Origin: an uncultured Treponema sp. | Lineage (GTDB): Bacteria; Spirochaetota; Spirochaetia; Treponematales; Treponemataceae | Direction: 5' to 3' | Length of the DNA stretch: 64,000 nucleotides | Assembly (NCBI GenBank): GCA_937894335.1 | Contig: CALCRU010000044.1 | Coordinates: forward strand, 5,211-69,210 | In this document: in pieces, positions 1 to 6,220 of the stretch | Layout: every line of letters starts with the position of its first letter | How positions within the stretch are numbered: position 1 is the stretch's first letter | Notes under the pieces: generated by a model | Seen by the model: the letters and a program-made list of their open reading frames with translations, nothing else | Told to the model about the DNA's origin: nothing | Databases searched by the model: none | Position numbers and translations under genes: made by a program

Positions 1-252
1 AATGCCTGATTCAATTTCTCTTCCAAGTCCCTGCATCTGCTCTTCCACAGCGTTGAGTCCGCTTTCCAGTCTTCCGACTGTTTCAATAGCAGATTCGTTT
101 CTAGCCTCATAGAGTTCAGCTCGCTCCGTATCACGGTCAGATCCTCTAGAGGAATGACGACCGAGCCAGAATCCGACTGCGACTGAGCCCACCATGGCAC
201 AAAAGCAAATACAAACAATAGTAGCAATGCCCTTAATCTTACCTTCATCCAT
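1..252 (-). CDS. Spanin-like membrane protein, partial (runs off window)
   Basis: Eighty-four codons are visible from ATG 252-250 with no stop before the window edge. The protein begins MDEGKIKGIATIVCICFC, giving one N-terminal membrane segment (about residues 8-29). A charged, heptad-like helical stretch follows, with many Glu, Arg and Gln residues. This is the layout of an inner-membrane spanin (Rz-like), which helps disrupt the outer membrane at phage lysis. GGAGGAGG lies just upstream, and the start overlaps the end of the holin-like gene by 8 nt. The call rests on topology and position after holin and peptidase genes, not on a recognised domain; a tail-tape or other phage protein is possible. 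Confidence 0.5.
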   Translation of the reverse strand, partial: MDEGKIKGIATIVCICFCAMVGSVAVGFWLGRHSSRGSDRDTERAELYEARNESAIETVGRLESGLNAVEEQMQGLGREIESGI

Positions 253-499
253 CAGCCTCCTCCTGTTCCAGATTTTTCTCTCCTGATTTTATGCCGAACT
301 TCTTGTCGAGCCAGATTGAGCGGTACACGGGAGAATACGCCACGACGAAGAAAACTCCACTTGCAATAATTTCCCTCGCGTCAAGTCCAAAGGATGTTCC
401 GCTCCAGATGACTGGGACAAATCCCTTGGCAAGAAAAAGAACCGCCACCCACACGGTCGCAAAGACAATCGCAAGAAGACTTATATTTTTTGCTTTCAT
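245..499 (-). CDS. Holin-like small membrane protein
   Basis: This 84-residue protein has two predicted membrane segments, about residues 7-30 and 42-60, with a charged C-terminal tail (KKFGIKSGEKNLEQEEADG). Small size, two helices, a polar tail and a place directly after a cell-wall or peptide hydrolase gene fit a phage holin, which permeabilises the inner membrane at lysis. Its start overlaps the end of the peptidase gene by 4 nt and its end overlaps the spanin-like gene, so the three form one translationally coupled minus-strand lysis operon. No family signature is recognised, so the name is by context. Confidence 0.55.
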   Translation of the reverse strand: MKAKNISLLAIVFATVWVAVLFLAKGFVPVIWSGTSFGLDAREIIASGVFFVVAYSPVYRSIWLDKKFGIKSGEKNLEQEEADG

Positions 500-1143
500 T
501 TTGCACCTGCCTTGCGCACAAGATGTGCCATCTTAAAATCCTTGTTACAGTGGCGGATTAAGGCCTTAAAATCTGCAAGAGGCATTTCAATATCGTTACC
601 ATTCTGATTAGCATATTCCGTGCGGTAATCTCCCCAGGAATCATCAAGAATAAAATGAGTAATGTTTCCGTCTTCATCAGCTTTATAACCCACACAGGCC
701 ACTACATGACCTATAGTCTTTTTACCTTCTGCAGTAAAAATGCCGGAAAGAACGGCAGCTCCGCCCTGAGTAAGGGTAAGCTGGATTTCTGCAAGGCTCC
801 TGTTTTCACCCCATTCAACAGCAGACACTCCTTCCGCAAGAAGTCCGCACTGCCTCATGTAACGGTTTGTTCCGTAAGCAAGAACGGCATGCCATTCATT
901 TGGAGCGTAACGACCAGGAGGATCTAATTTTCTCCAGAAAGTATCTACCGCTTTGTCTGCCAGAATAAAGTGCATGAGCGCATCTTCCGGCTGCGGATAT
1001 TCCTTTGTAGAAAGTTTGCCTACATCCCATCCTGCTGCAGAAAGAGCTGCAATCATAGAAGTGACGTTACAGGCACCATTAGGCTTGAGTTTATTATTTC
1101 GCTGAGTGTAATAAGGTTTATTTTCAGAATTGTTCTTTTTCAT
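496..1143 (-). CDS. C39-like (papain-fold) peptidase, probable endolysin
   Basis: The 215-residue protein shows the cysteine-peptidase pattern of the C39-like group. A Cys lies in KPNGACNVTSM (about residue 25), a His in IGHVVACVGY (about 144) and an Asp in DDSWGDYR (about 167). No signal peptide is visible. Standing first in a lysis operon with holin-like and spanin-like genes, it probably cleaves peptide bonds in peptidoglycan during phage release, although C39-like domains can also process other peptides. The start at 1143 follows a GGAGG motif. A terminator at 1175-1202 separates it from the cargo gene upstream. Confidence 0.7.
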   Translation of the reverse strand: MKKNNSENKPYYTQRNNKLKPNGACNVTSMIAALSAAGWDVGKLSTKEYPQPEDALMHFILADKAVDTFWRKLDPPGRYAPNEWHAVLAYGTNRYMRQCGLLAEGVSAVEWGENRSLAEIQLTLTQGGAAVLSGIFTAEGKKTIGHVVACVGYKADEDGNITHFILDDSWGDYRTEYANQNGNDIEMPLADFKALIRHCNKDFKMAHLVRKAGAK

Positions 1144-1174
1144 TCTGCCATCCTCCGAGCTTTAGGATAGCAGA

Positions 1175-1202
1175 CAAAAAAAATCCCCAGCGAGTGCTGG
1201 GG
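1175..1202 (-). terminator. Rho-independent terminator of the cargo gene
   Basis: On the minus strand CCCCAGC and GCTGGGG form a 7-bp stem with a 4-nt loop, followed by a run of eight T. It lies just after the stop codon of the 1212-2195 gene and ahead of the lysis operon. Confidence 0.85.
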
Positions 1203-1211
1203 GGGAAGGTA

Positions 1212-2195
1212 TTAGTCTTTCTTACCGATACTGTTTACATCAATATTTTTCAAAAAGTTTTTGCTTCTTCCGTCTCTTGATAAAATAATTCTAAACCAAA
1301 CAGGATCCCGTTCTTGCGCATCTTTTAAAATCTTAAAACTTTCCTCTGTTAGCCAGCCATCCATAAGAGATATATTGTCGTATACAGTTTTTGACTCTAT
1401 ATGTTCTGCCTTCATTAATGTTACTGTTTTTTCATAATTTATATTTAGAACCTTAAATTCTCCTTGTACCGTATAATAATCTGGTAATCCGTCCGACTTA
1501 GGCTGCTTTCTAGGCTTTTTCATTTCATCAGCTATATTTTCAGCATCGCCAGTAGTTATTGGTTTATTATCAATAGCTATTTTTTCAGGAGCTGTTACTG
1601 CAAGTCCGTTTGCAAAACTTCTCATTCCCTCTATTGCGTCGTGTGTTATAGATTGAATAGAGGTCAAATACTCCTTATCTTTTTCAGTTTTTGCAAGTTC
1701 TATCTTTGTATCAAGTTCCTTTCGTTTTGTTTTAAATGCATTTGCAATTGCAGGGGCAACAATTCCTTTTATAGCCCACGCACCTGCAACGATACCTGTA
1801 ACTGCTATTATTGTTTTAGAAAGTTCTTGTCCTGTCATATTGTTTACCACCTCTGGTATTATATCTTTTACAAAACCAATAACGGCTTCTGTACATCCTG
1901 GCTTAATTTCAACTTTTATCTCTAAAGCCCTAAGTTCTTCATCTGTCAACTGTTTATTAGATGAAGGTCCATATTTTTGAGTACGATAAACATGATATAC
2001 TTTATCCTGATAATCAGCTAATGCTTTTATAAGACTTCCGGTAAGAGAAGAATTAAATTTATCACCTTCAATCTTCATTGAAACAGAAAGTCTATCTGCT
2101 TTCAAAACCGCTGACGTTAAATACTCTTCATTATCAATGTTATTTAAGAAATTTATAAACTCTTCTTCATTAGATATTTTTATTTCATTTGCCAT
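1212..2195 (-). CDS. Prophage cargo protein of unknown function
   Basis: The 327-residue protein is not recognised. The N-terminal third is acidic and mixed helix/strand. One hydrophobic segment lies in the middle (about residues 127-155, with IIAVTGIVAGAWAIKG). A lysine/glutamate-rich coiled-coil-like stretch follows (about 160-185), then a mixed C-terminal domain after a KKPRKQPK linker. The gene is visibly more AT-rich than the neighbouring phage genes, has its own terminator, and sits alone between the lysis cassette and the repressor side. That is a usual position for accessory (moron) genes expressed in the lysogen. A role in host fitness or superinfection exclusion is a guess from position only. 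Confidence 0.75.
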   Translation of the reverse strand: MANEIKISNEEEFINFLNNIDNEEYLTSAVLKADRLSVSMKIEGDKFNSSLTGSLIKALADYQDKVYHVYRTQKYGPSSNKQLTDEELRALEIKVEIKPGCTEAVIGFVKDIIPEVVNNMTGQELSKTIIAVTGIVAGAWAIKGIVAPAIANAFKTKRKELDTKIELAKTEKDKEYLTSIQSITHDAIEGMRSFANGLAVTAPEKIAIDNKPITTGDAENIADEMKKPRKQPKSDGLPDYYTVQGEFKVLNINYEKTVTLMKAEHIESKTVYDNISLMDGWLTEESFKILKDAQERDPVWFRIILSRDGRSKNFLKNIDVNSIGKKD

Positions 2196-2217
2196 ACTTA
2201 ATTATAACACAAATTTG

Positions 2218-2250
2218 GCAAAATAATTAAAAATTATTTTGCTTTTTTTT
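2218..2250 (+). terminator. Terminator-like hairpin reading rightward
   Basis: GCAAAATAATT and AATTATTTTGC form a perfect 11-bp stem around a 3-nt loop and are followed by eight T on the plus strand. No plus-strand gene lies upstream, so it may stop antisense transcription across the cargo gene or insulate the operon that starts at 2261. Confidence 0.6.
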
Positions 2251-2260
2251 GATTTAGGTA

Positions 2261-2289
2261 TTGACATAATCAAACGGTTGTGCTATTAT
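2261..2289 (+). promoter_or_regulatory. Sigma-70-type promoter of the small-peptide operon
   Basis: TTGACA (2261-2266) and TATTAT (2284-2289) are separated by exactly 17 bp. The 33-codon peptide gene begins about 20 nt further on, after an AAGGAGG ribosome-binding site. Confidence 0.8.
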
Positions 2290-2309
2290 AGAATCATAAG
2301 GAGGACGAC

Positions 2310-2411
2310 ATGGCCAAGAAAAAAGAAAAGCCGAGTTGGTTAGACCTTGCAAATCTAATAATCAACTTCGGCTTGTTCGTAGTTGCGCTACTGGCTCTGA
2401 TTCTTAAATAA
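2310..2411 (+). CDS. 33-residue single-helix membrane peptide, toxin- or holin-like
   Basis: The reading frame encodes a basic head (MAKKKEKPSWLDLANL) followed by one hydrophobic helix (about residues 15-32, ending LALILK). AAGGAGG lies 7 nt before the ATG and a good promoter lies upstream, so it is likely to be expressed. Size and layout match the short hydrophobic peptides of type I toxin-antitoxin modules and so-called holin-like toxins. That family assignment is by resemblance only. A 14-bp hairpin follows the stop, and a second hydrophobic peptide and a DNA-binding-like gene follow in the same direction. Confidence 0.55.
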   Translation: MAKKKEKPSWLDLANLIINFGLFVVALLALILK

Positions 2412-2427
2412 GATTCAGAAGTAACCC

Positions 2428-2462
2428 AATAAAAGGTAAGGCTAGCCACCTTGCCTTTTATT
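2428..2462 (+). promoter_or_regulatory. Stable hairpin between the two peptide genes
   Basis: AATAAAAGGTAAGG (2428-2441) pairs with CCTTGCCTTTTATT (2449-2462) over 14 bp with one G-U pair and a 7-nt loop. There is no T run long enough for an efficient terminator. It may stabilise the upstream message or partly attenuate transcription into the second peptide gene. Confidence 0.6.
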
Positions 2463-2492
2463 AAAGTTTAGTCATTGTACGGAGGTTTGTCA

Positions 2493-2582
2493 ATGATTAC
2501 AAAAAGACTTGTAAATATTCTTTCAAACATATTCCGTTTTGCAGCACTTGCAATTCTGATTATTATTCTGGTGGTAAAATAA
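2493..2582 (+). CDS. 29-residue hydrophobic peptide
   Basis: The frame encodes MITKRLVNILSNIFRF followed by a run of Ala, Leu, Ile and Val to the end, so almost the whole peptide is one membrane helix with a basic start. ACGGAGG precedes the ATG at good spacing. Its TAA overlaps the ATG of the next gene by one base (TAATG), which suggests translational coupling. With the 33-residue peptide upstream it forms a pair of tiny membrane peptides; their function is not known to me. Confidence 0.5.
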   Translation: MITKRLVNILSNIFRFAALAILIIILVVK

Positions 2583-2776
2583 TGGAACCCAAAAAATCCA
2601 CCCACGGCGGAGCCCGAGAAGGTGCAGGACGTCCCGCTTCTGGAGACCCTACAAAGAAATTCTCCATGGCCGCCAAAACATCAGAGTATGAACTTATCAG
2701 CCAGGCAGCAAAAAAAGCCGGAAAAACCATAAGCCGCTACCTGGTAGATCTAGCCCTAAAAGACATCAACAGTTAG
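2582..2776 (+). CDS. Small ribbon-helix-helix-like protein (GGAREGAGRP family)
   Basis: The 64-residue protein starts with the THGGAREGAGRP motif found on many small phage and plasmid proteins. It ends in a segment (FSMAAKTSEYELISQAAKKA through SRYLVDLAL) shaped like an Arc/MobC-type strand-helix-helix. A DNA-binding or mobilisation-accessory role is likely by family resemblance. It is coupled to the hydrophobic peptide gene by a TAATG overlap and ends just before a terminator. An antitoxin-like or autoregulatory role for the preceding peptides is possible but inferred from layout alone. Confidence 0.65.
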   Translation: MEPKKSTHGGAREGAGRPASGDPTKKFSMAAKTSEYELISQAAKKAGKTISRYLVDLALKDINS

Positions 2777-2784
2777 CACATCAG

Positions 2785-2810
2785 CCCCGCAACACCTTGC
2801 GGGGTCTTTT
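2785..2810 (+). terminator. Rho-independent terminator
   Basis: CCCCGCAA (2785-2792) and TTGCGGGG (2797-2804) form an 8-bp stem with a 4-nt loop followed by TCTTTTT. It ends the plus-strand peptide/RHH operon and lies 6 nt from the end of the converging repressor gene. Confidence 0.9.
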
Positions 2811-2815
2811 TATCC

Positions 2816-3490
2816 CTACATCCCCAATCTCGACACCACCCCTCGCACCAGGTACAGCGCGCGTAAATCTTCTTTTTTTACGTTGGTGTCGCCAGCGTAA
2901 GCCGGGTTAATAGACCGCAGAATAATGTATTCTTCCGTCTTGCCAGGATGTACAGTTTTTACAACGCGCCATGCATCTGTGATTACCAGGTAGATTTCGC
3001 CCCAGAGAATCTGGTCGCAGGTTACGGCCTGGCTTACGGCAATAACGTCGCCATTGGAGATTTTGGGCTCCATGCTCGAACCGTACACAGGGAAACACGC
3101 AATGCAGTCTTTGAAGCCCGGAATGGAAAGCACTCCCGCAGGCGTTTCTTCCTTGAGGTCCAGTGATTCCGCAATGTGCACCATAACGTCTATGTCGTAG
3201 AACGGAATGCAAGCTGTTTCTTCTCCTTCTGCAGGGATGATTTGCAGGGGTGAAGCTGCTGCAACATCCGTGATGAACATTTCGCCCTCACCAGTTAGAA
3301 GCCAGTTGATGTTGATTCCTGATTCTGCAAATTTACGATAGTTTTCAGCATCAATCGTAGTCTTTAATTGCCCGCTTAAATACCTTGCCAAATTTGCATA
3401 GGCAAATCCAAGTTTCTCTGCAAACTCTTTTTTGCTTGCAACCATCTTTCTTTTCGTCATTTCCTCATAAAGAGATTCAAGTCTTGTCAT
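2816..3490 (-). CDS. Phage repressor, XRE-type HTH plus S24 peptidase domain
   Basis: The 224-residue protein has an N-terminal helix-turn-helix (about residues 20-45, KKEFAEKLGFAYANLARYLS) and a C-terminal LexA/CI-type S24 domain. The latter has the serine in YGSSMEP (about residue 137) and the lysine in WRVVKTV (about 176). Proteins of this kind maintain lysogeny and are inactivated by self-cleavage in the SOS response. It is transcribed divergently from the early operon, across a control region with a perfect 13-bp inverted repeat. That fits a Mu c/lambda CI-like switch. The last codons lie close to a converging terminator. Confidence 0.88.
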   Translation of the reverse strand: MTRLESLYEEMTKRKMVASKKEFAEKLGFAYANLARYLSGQLKTTIDAENYRKFAESGININWLLTGEGEMFITDVAAASPLQIIPAEGEETACIPFYDIDVMVHIAESLDLKEETPAGVLSIPGFKDCIACFPVYGSSMEPKISNGDVIAVSQAVTCDQILWGEIYLVITDAWRVVKTVHPGKTEEYIILRSINPAYAGDTNVKKEDLRALYLVRGVVSRLGM

Positions 3491-3506
3491 AATTTCCTCA
3501 AAAGTC

Positions 3507-3538
3507 GTAAATATTACGATTATTTTCGTAATATTTAC
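3507..3538. promoter_or_regulatory. Probable repressor operator, 13-bp perfect inverted repeat
   Basis: GTAAATATTACGA (3507-3519) and TCGTAATATTTAC (3526-3538) are exact reverse complements separated by 6 bp. The repeat touches the -35 box of the rightward early promoter and lies just upstream of the repressor start. A partial copy (ATAATCGTAAT) overlaps the -10 region. Confidence 0.8.
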
Positions 3539-3566
3539 TTGACAATCATCATATTTAAGATATAAT
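3539..3566 (+). promoter_or_regulatory. Early lytic promoter
   Basis: TTGACA (3539-3544) and TATAAT (3561-3566) are both perfect consensus boxes with a 16-bp spacer. The promoter drives the ner-gam-A-B operon and is flanked by the 13-bp operator, so repressor binding should shut it off. Confidence 0.85.
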
Positions 3567-3582
3567 CGTAATTGTGATGAAA

Positions 3583-3640
3583 AGTTGACAAATCAACTTG
3601 CTAATTCTCCACGGAAACAATGCAGATTTATTTGTCAACT
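3583..3640. promoter_or_regulatory. Second inverted repeat in the early leader
   Basis: AGTTGACAAAT (3583-3593) and ATTTGTCAACT (3630-3640) are exact reverse complements 36 bp apart, between the early promoter and the Ner-like gene. They could be binding half-sites for the Ner-like protein, or a long-range stem in the leader RNA. Confidence 0.5.
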
Positions 3641-3675
3641 AATCAGAATATCGACAGAAAAGGAGGAAAAGAAGA

Positions 3676-3996
3676 GTGAAAAACCAGAAGCCAATGACAG
3701 ATGAAGAACTCAGAGAATTCATCGCACAGAAAATGGCAGAGAATAAAGCCAAAGCCCTTGCTCGTGCATCAAAGAAAATCACACCCGAACAGGGCTTGTA
3801 CATCAAGTACAGATTGAAGTGCGTGGGAACATCAAGCGCAGACATAGCGTTGGAACTCGGTTGTTCAAAACAGAATGTTTGCAACGTTCTTTCCGGCAAA
3901 TCACACAGCCAGCGCATAGAACGTGCGGTTGCATCCCGTCTCGGCTACAAAAGCTGGAACGACATGGTAACGGAGCTGAGGGAGAAGGCAGCATGA
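3676..3996 (+). CDS. Ner-like DNA-binding regulator
   Basis: The 106-residue protein has a central helix-turn-helix (about residues 52-76, SSADIALELGCSKQNVCNVL), where the first early gene ner sits in Mu-like phages. Ner proteins turn down both repressor and early transcription during the lytic switch. Translation probably starts at GTG 3676, because AAAGGAGGAAAAG lies just upstream and no ATG fits better. The N-terminal 35 residues are highly charged. Its TGA overlaps the ATG of the next gene. The regulatory role is inferred from position and fold. Confidence 0.7.
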   Translation: MKNQKPMTDEELREFIAQKMAENKAKALARASKKITPEQGLYIKYRLKCVGTSSADIALELGCSKQNVCNVLSGKSHSQRIERAVASRLGYKSWNDMVTELREKAA

Positions 3997-4286
3997 TGTG
4001 CGATGAAAATGATCTGCCGCGTAAGATTGCGGTCTTCAACGCAATGGCACGGTGCATCTCGGAGAACTGGCCGGAATGTGAGCTGGTCGCCAATGTCCCC
4101 GGATACGGAGCGGTGCCGAGTGCCGAGGTGCCCATCGAGAACGTGGGCATCTACCGATCGGGAAAACTCCTTGCCCACAGGCTGCTTTCCACAAGCGGAA
4201 CTGCGGCAAGGATGATGAAGGAAATCTGCGGGGCATTCTGTCTCGCCCTGGAACAGGAGGAAAAACATGTTCAGAAAAAGAATTGA
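3993..4286 (+). CDS. Hypothetical early phage protein
   Basis: The 97-residue product is not recognised. It starts at ATG 3993, overlapping the stop of the Ner-like gene. It is a compact mixed protein with three Cys residues, an IAVFNAMARCISENWPE helix near the start and a charged C-terminal end. The base composition is clearly richer in G and C than that of the gam-A-B genes downstream, with many CGG, GTG and CTC codons. The same is true of the next gene, suggesting that the pair entered the operon as a unit. Confidence 0.65.
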   Translation: MMCDENDLPRKIAVFNAMARCISENWPECELVANVPGYGAVPSAEVPIENVGIYRSGKLLAHRLLSTSGTAARMMKEICGAFCLALEQEEKHVQKKN

Positions 4287-4749
4287 GCAACCCTGCATTG
4301 CGGACACAGGCGTCGGCGCACCCTATGTGGCAAACCCGGAGTCCATCGTCCGTAAAAGCGCGCACATGCTCTGCACCCTGCCGGAAGCAAGTCCGCTCCG
4401 TGCATTCTGGAAAAACGCATACCGCCGCTCGGTGGAGGAAGTCAACATCAGAAGCGTGATGAGGGAGGAAGCCATGGGACTTTGGAAAAACGGAAGGAAG
4501 CCGCCATTCATGGAAAGCGGCAGCAAGGAGGACCTCACGGCAGAGCGCATACCGTATGCGGTGGCCGCCATGAGCTACGAGGGGCTCCAGTTCGCGGCGG
4601 CGGGATTCTTCATGCTTGCCAAAGACATGGGGCTTTCACCTTCGGACGCGGTGTGGCTCATAGACGTAAAGGGAAACAAAAGGGGAAACGTGACCGCACT
4701 CACAATTTCCCCCGCAAAAGAAAGTCCTGACGGCAATGATGCCGCCTAG
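4267..4749 (+). CDS. Hypothetical early phage protein
   Basis: The 160-residue product is not recognised. ATG 4267 is preceded by GGAACAGGAGG at good spacing, and the gene overlaps the previous one by 20 nt. A helical middle part and a hydrophobic stretch (QFAAAGFFMLAKDMGL, about residues 107-122) can be seen, without a convincing membrane segment. It shares the GC-rich codon use of the preceding gene and differs in this from gam downstream. Nothing in the sequence shows its function. Confidence 0.65.
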   Translation: MFRKRIEQPCIADTGVGAPYVANPESIVRKSAHMLCTLPEASPLRAFWKNAYRRSVEEVNIRSVMREEAMGLWKNGRKPPFMESGSKEDLTAERIPYAVAAMSYEGLQFAAAGFFMLAKDMGLSPSDAVWLIDVKGNKRGNVTALTISPAKESPDGNDAA

Positions 4750-4780
4750 ACATAAAACATATTACCATAAGGAGAAAAAA

Positions 4781-5368
4781 ATGGGAACAAGGTATAAGCC
4801 AGAAGGTTCAAAAGTTGAGAGTCTTGAAGATGTAGAACAGGCTCTCAACGAAATCAGGAATGCAGAAAGCGAAATCTTTAAGATTGATTCTGCCGCAGAT
4901 GTTCAGATTGCCAAAATCCGTGAAAAGGCTGCAAAGGACGGAGAGAAATACCGCAACTCCATTCAGGCAGCTGTTGCAAAGGTTCAGTCATACGCAGACT
5001 ACAACAAGGACGAGCTTTTCAAAAAAGCTAAATCCATTGAGCTTGAAAACGGTACATTCGGTTACCGCCAGAGCACAAAGGTAAGCGTTAAGAAAGTTAC
5101 AGGCGAGCTTTTGCACAAGCTTATTGAGCGTAAGACTGAGGAAATGAAAGCAGAAGCAGACCGCGGTATTAAGGCTCAGCTCAAAGAAGAAATTGCAAAA
5201 CTTGAAGTCTGTATCAAGGTTGAAGAAAAGCTTCAGAAAAAGGCAATCGGCGAACTTTCGGACGAAGCTCGTCTTGCAATTCAGGCACAGAAAATTACAG
5301 AAGATCAGTTCTTCTGTGAAACAAAAAAAGAAGAAGTCAATCAGGAGCTTCTCAAAGCAGCAGACTGA
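4781..5368 (+). CDS. gam: Host-nuclease inhibitor Gam family protein
   Basis: The 195-residue protein is largely helical, with a long charged coiled-coil region (about residues 15-75, 110-165). It carries the typical central segment around ENGTFGYRQSTKVSVKK seen in Mu Gam. Mu Gam binds the ends of linear double-stranded DNA and protects it from exonucleases. It sits between the Ner-like gene and the transposase, close to the early placement in Mu relatives. The start at 4781 follows AAGGAGAAAAAA and is preferred to in-frame codons further upstream, which would overlap the preceding gene. Confidence 0.85.
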   Translation: MGTRYKPEGSKVESLEDVEQALNEIRNAESEIFKIDSAADVQIAKIREKAAKDGEKYRNSIQAAVAKVQSYADYNKDELFKKAKSIELENGTFGYRQSTKVSVKKVTGELLHKLIERKTEEMKAEADRGIKAQLKEEIAKLEVCIKVEEKLQKKAIGELSDEARLAIQAQKITEDQFFCETKKEEVNQELLKAAD

Positions 5369-5425
5369 AATAATCGGGCTGGAGCTATCTGGATGTCAGC
5401 TCCAGCTGACAAAGGAGTTTTTTAA

Positions 5426-6220
5426 ATGAACAGTCTAGTACAAAAAAACAGCGCACTTACACCAGAACAGGCTTTTCCTTTCCGCCGCGAAATTGATTCG
5501 TGGGATATGAACAGTGCGGTACAGGCCCTCAGGCCAAAAGTTGAACAGCTCAAAAGTGTAAGCCTGGATGTTGCCCGCGATCTTTGGATTGCACATGAAG
5601 CTCTTGCCCAGAGAGGAGGAGACCGCCGCAGTGAAGATGCACAGACCTTCGGCTTTTGCGACTTCCTGGAGCTTGTAGGGCTTTCAAAAAAGACAGCCTA
5701 TCTTTGGCTCAAGCTTTATGATGCAGCAAACGACAGAGTTCTTACACCGGAAGAATATGCGCTTGAAAATGCAAAGAGTGCAAATCCGCAGCTGCCACAA
5801 GTAGATGCAGAGTTTGAACATCTTATTGCTCACGCAATGGCAACTGGAGAACGTCTTGCAGGCTGGACCAATGAGCACGAACGTGTTTACAAAATCCGCA
5901 AGGCAAATGAACGCGCTGCAGAACTTGCCCGCACTTGGGGAAAGAAGAAAATCCGCCTTAACTGGGGAGATGATGATTACTTTGCAAAAACTCTTCTTCA
6001 CAACGGCAGACAGTACACAAAAATCAATCTTGAAAACCGCGACCAGTACGAAGCTCAGCTGAATATCTTTGGTGCTTTGGCAGATTTTCTTACAAGCATT
6101 GAAAATCCGGCAACCCGCCTTGCAGCTGTGTGTAACATCGGCTTGCGTGTTCGCGAGCTTGTAAACGAGATTGCAGAAACAGACAGAGAGCTTAATGCTT
6201 TTACGGGAGTTGATGCATGA
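5426..6220 (+). CDS. Early phage protein of unknown function
   Basis: The 264-residue protein precedes the transposase and overlaps it by 4 nt (ATGA), so the two are probably translated together. The central part (about residues 75-105, CDFLELVGLSKKTAYLWLKL) looks like a helix-turn-helix, and a long helical, Ala/Arg-rich region follows (about 145-175). A DNA-binding role alongside transposition is plausible from this and from its place. I do not recognise the family. The start ATG 5426 is preceded by AAAGGAGTTTTTTAA. Confidence 0.7.
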   Translation: MNSLVQKNSALTPEQAFPFRREIDSWDMNSAVQALRPKVEQLKSVSLDVARDLWIAHEALAQRGGDRRSEDAQTFGFCDFLELVGLSKKTAYLWLKLYDAANDRVLTPEEYALENAKSANPQLPQVDAEFEHLIAHAMATGERLAGWTNEHERVYKIRKANERAAELARTWGKKKIRLNWGDDDYFAKTLLHNGRQYTKINLENRDQYEAQLNIFGALADFLTSIENPATRLAAVCNIGLRVRELVNEIAETDRELNAFTGVDA

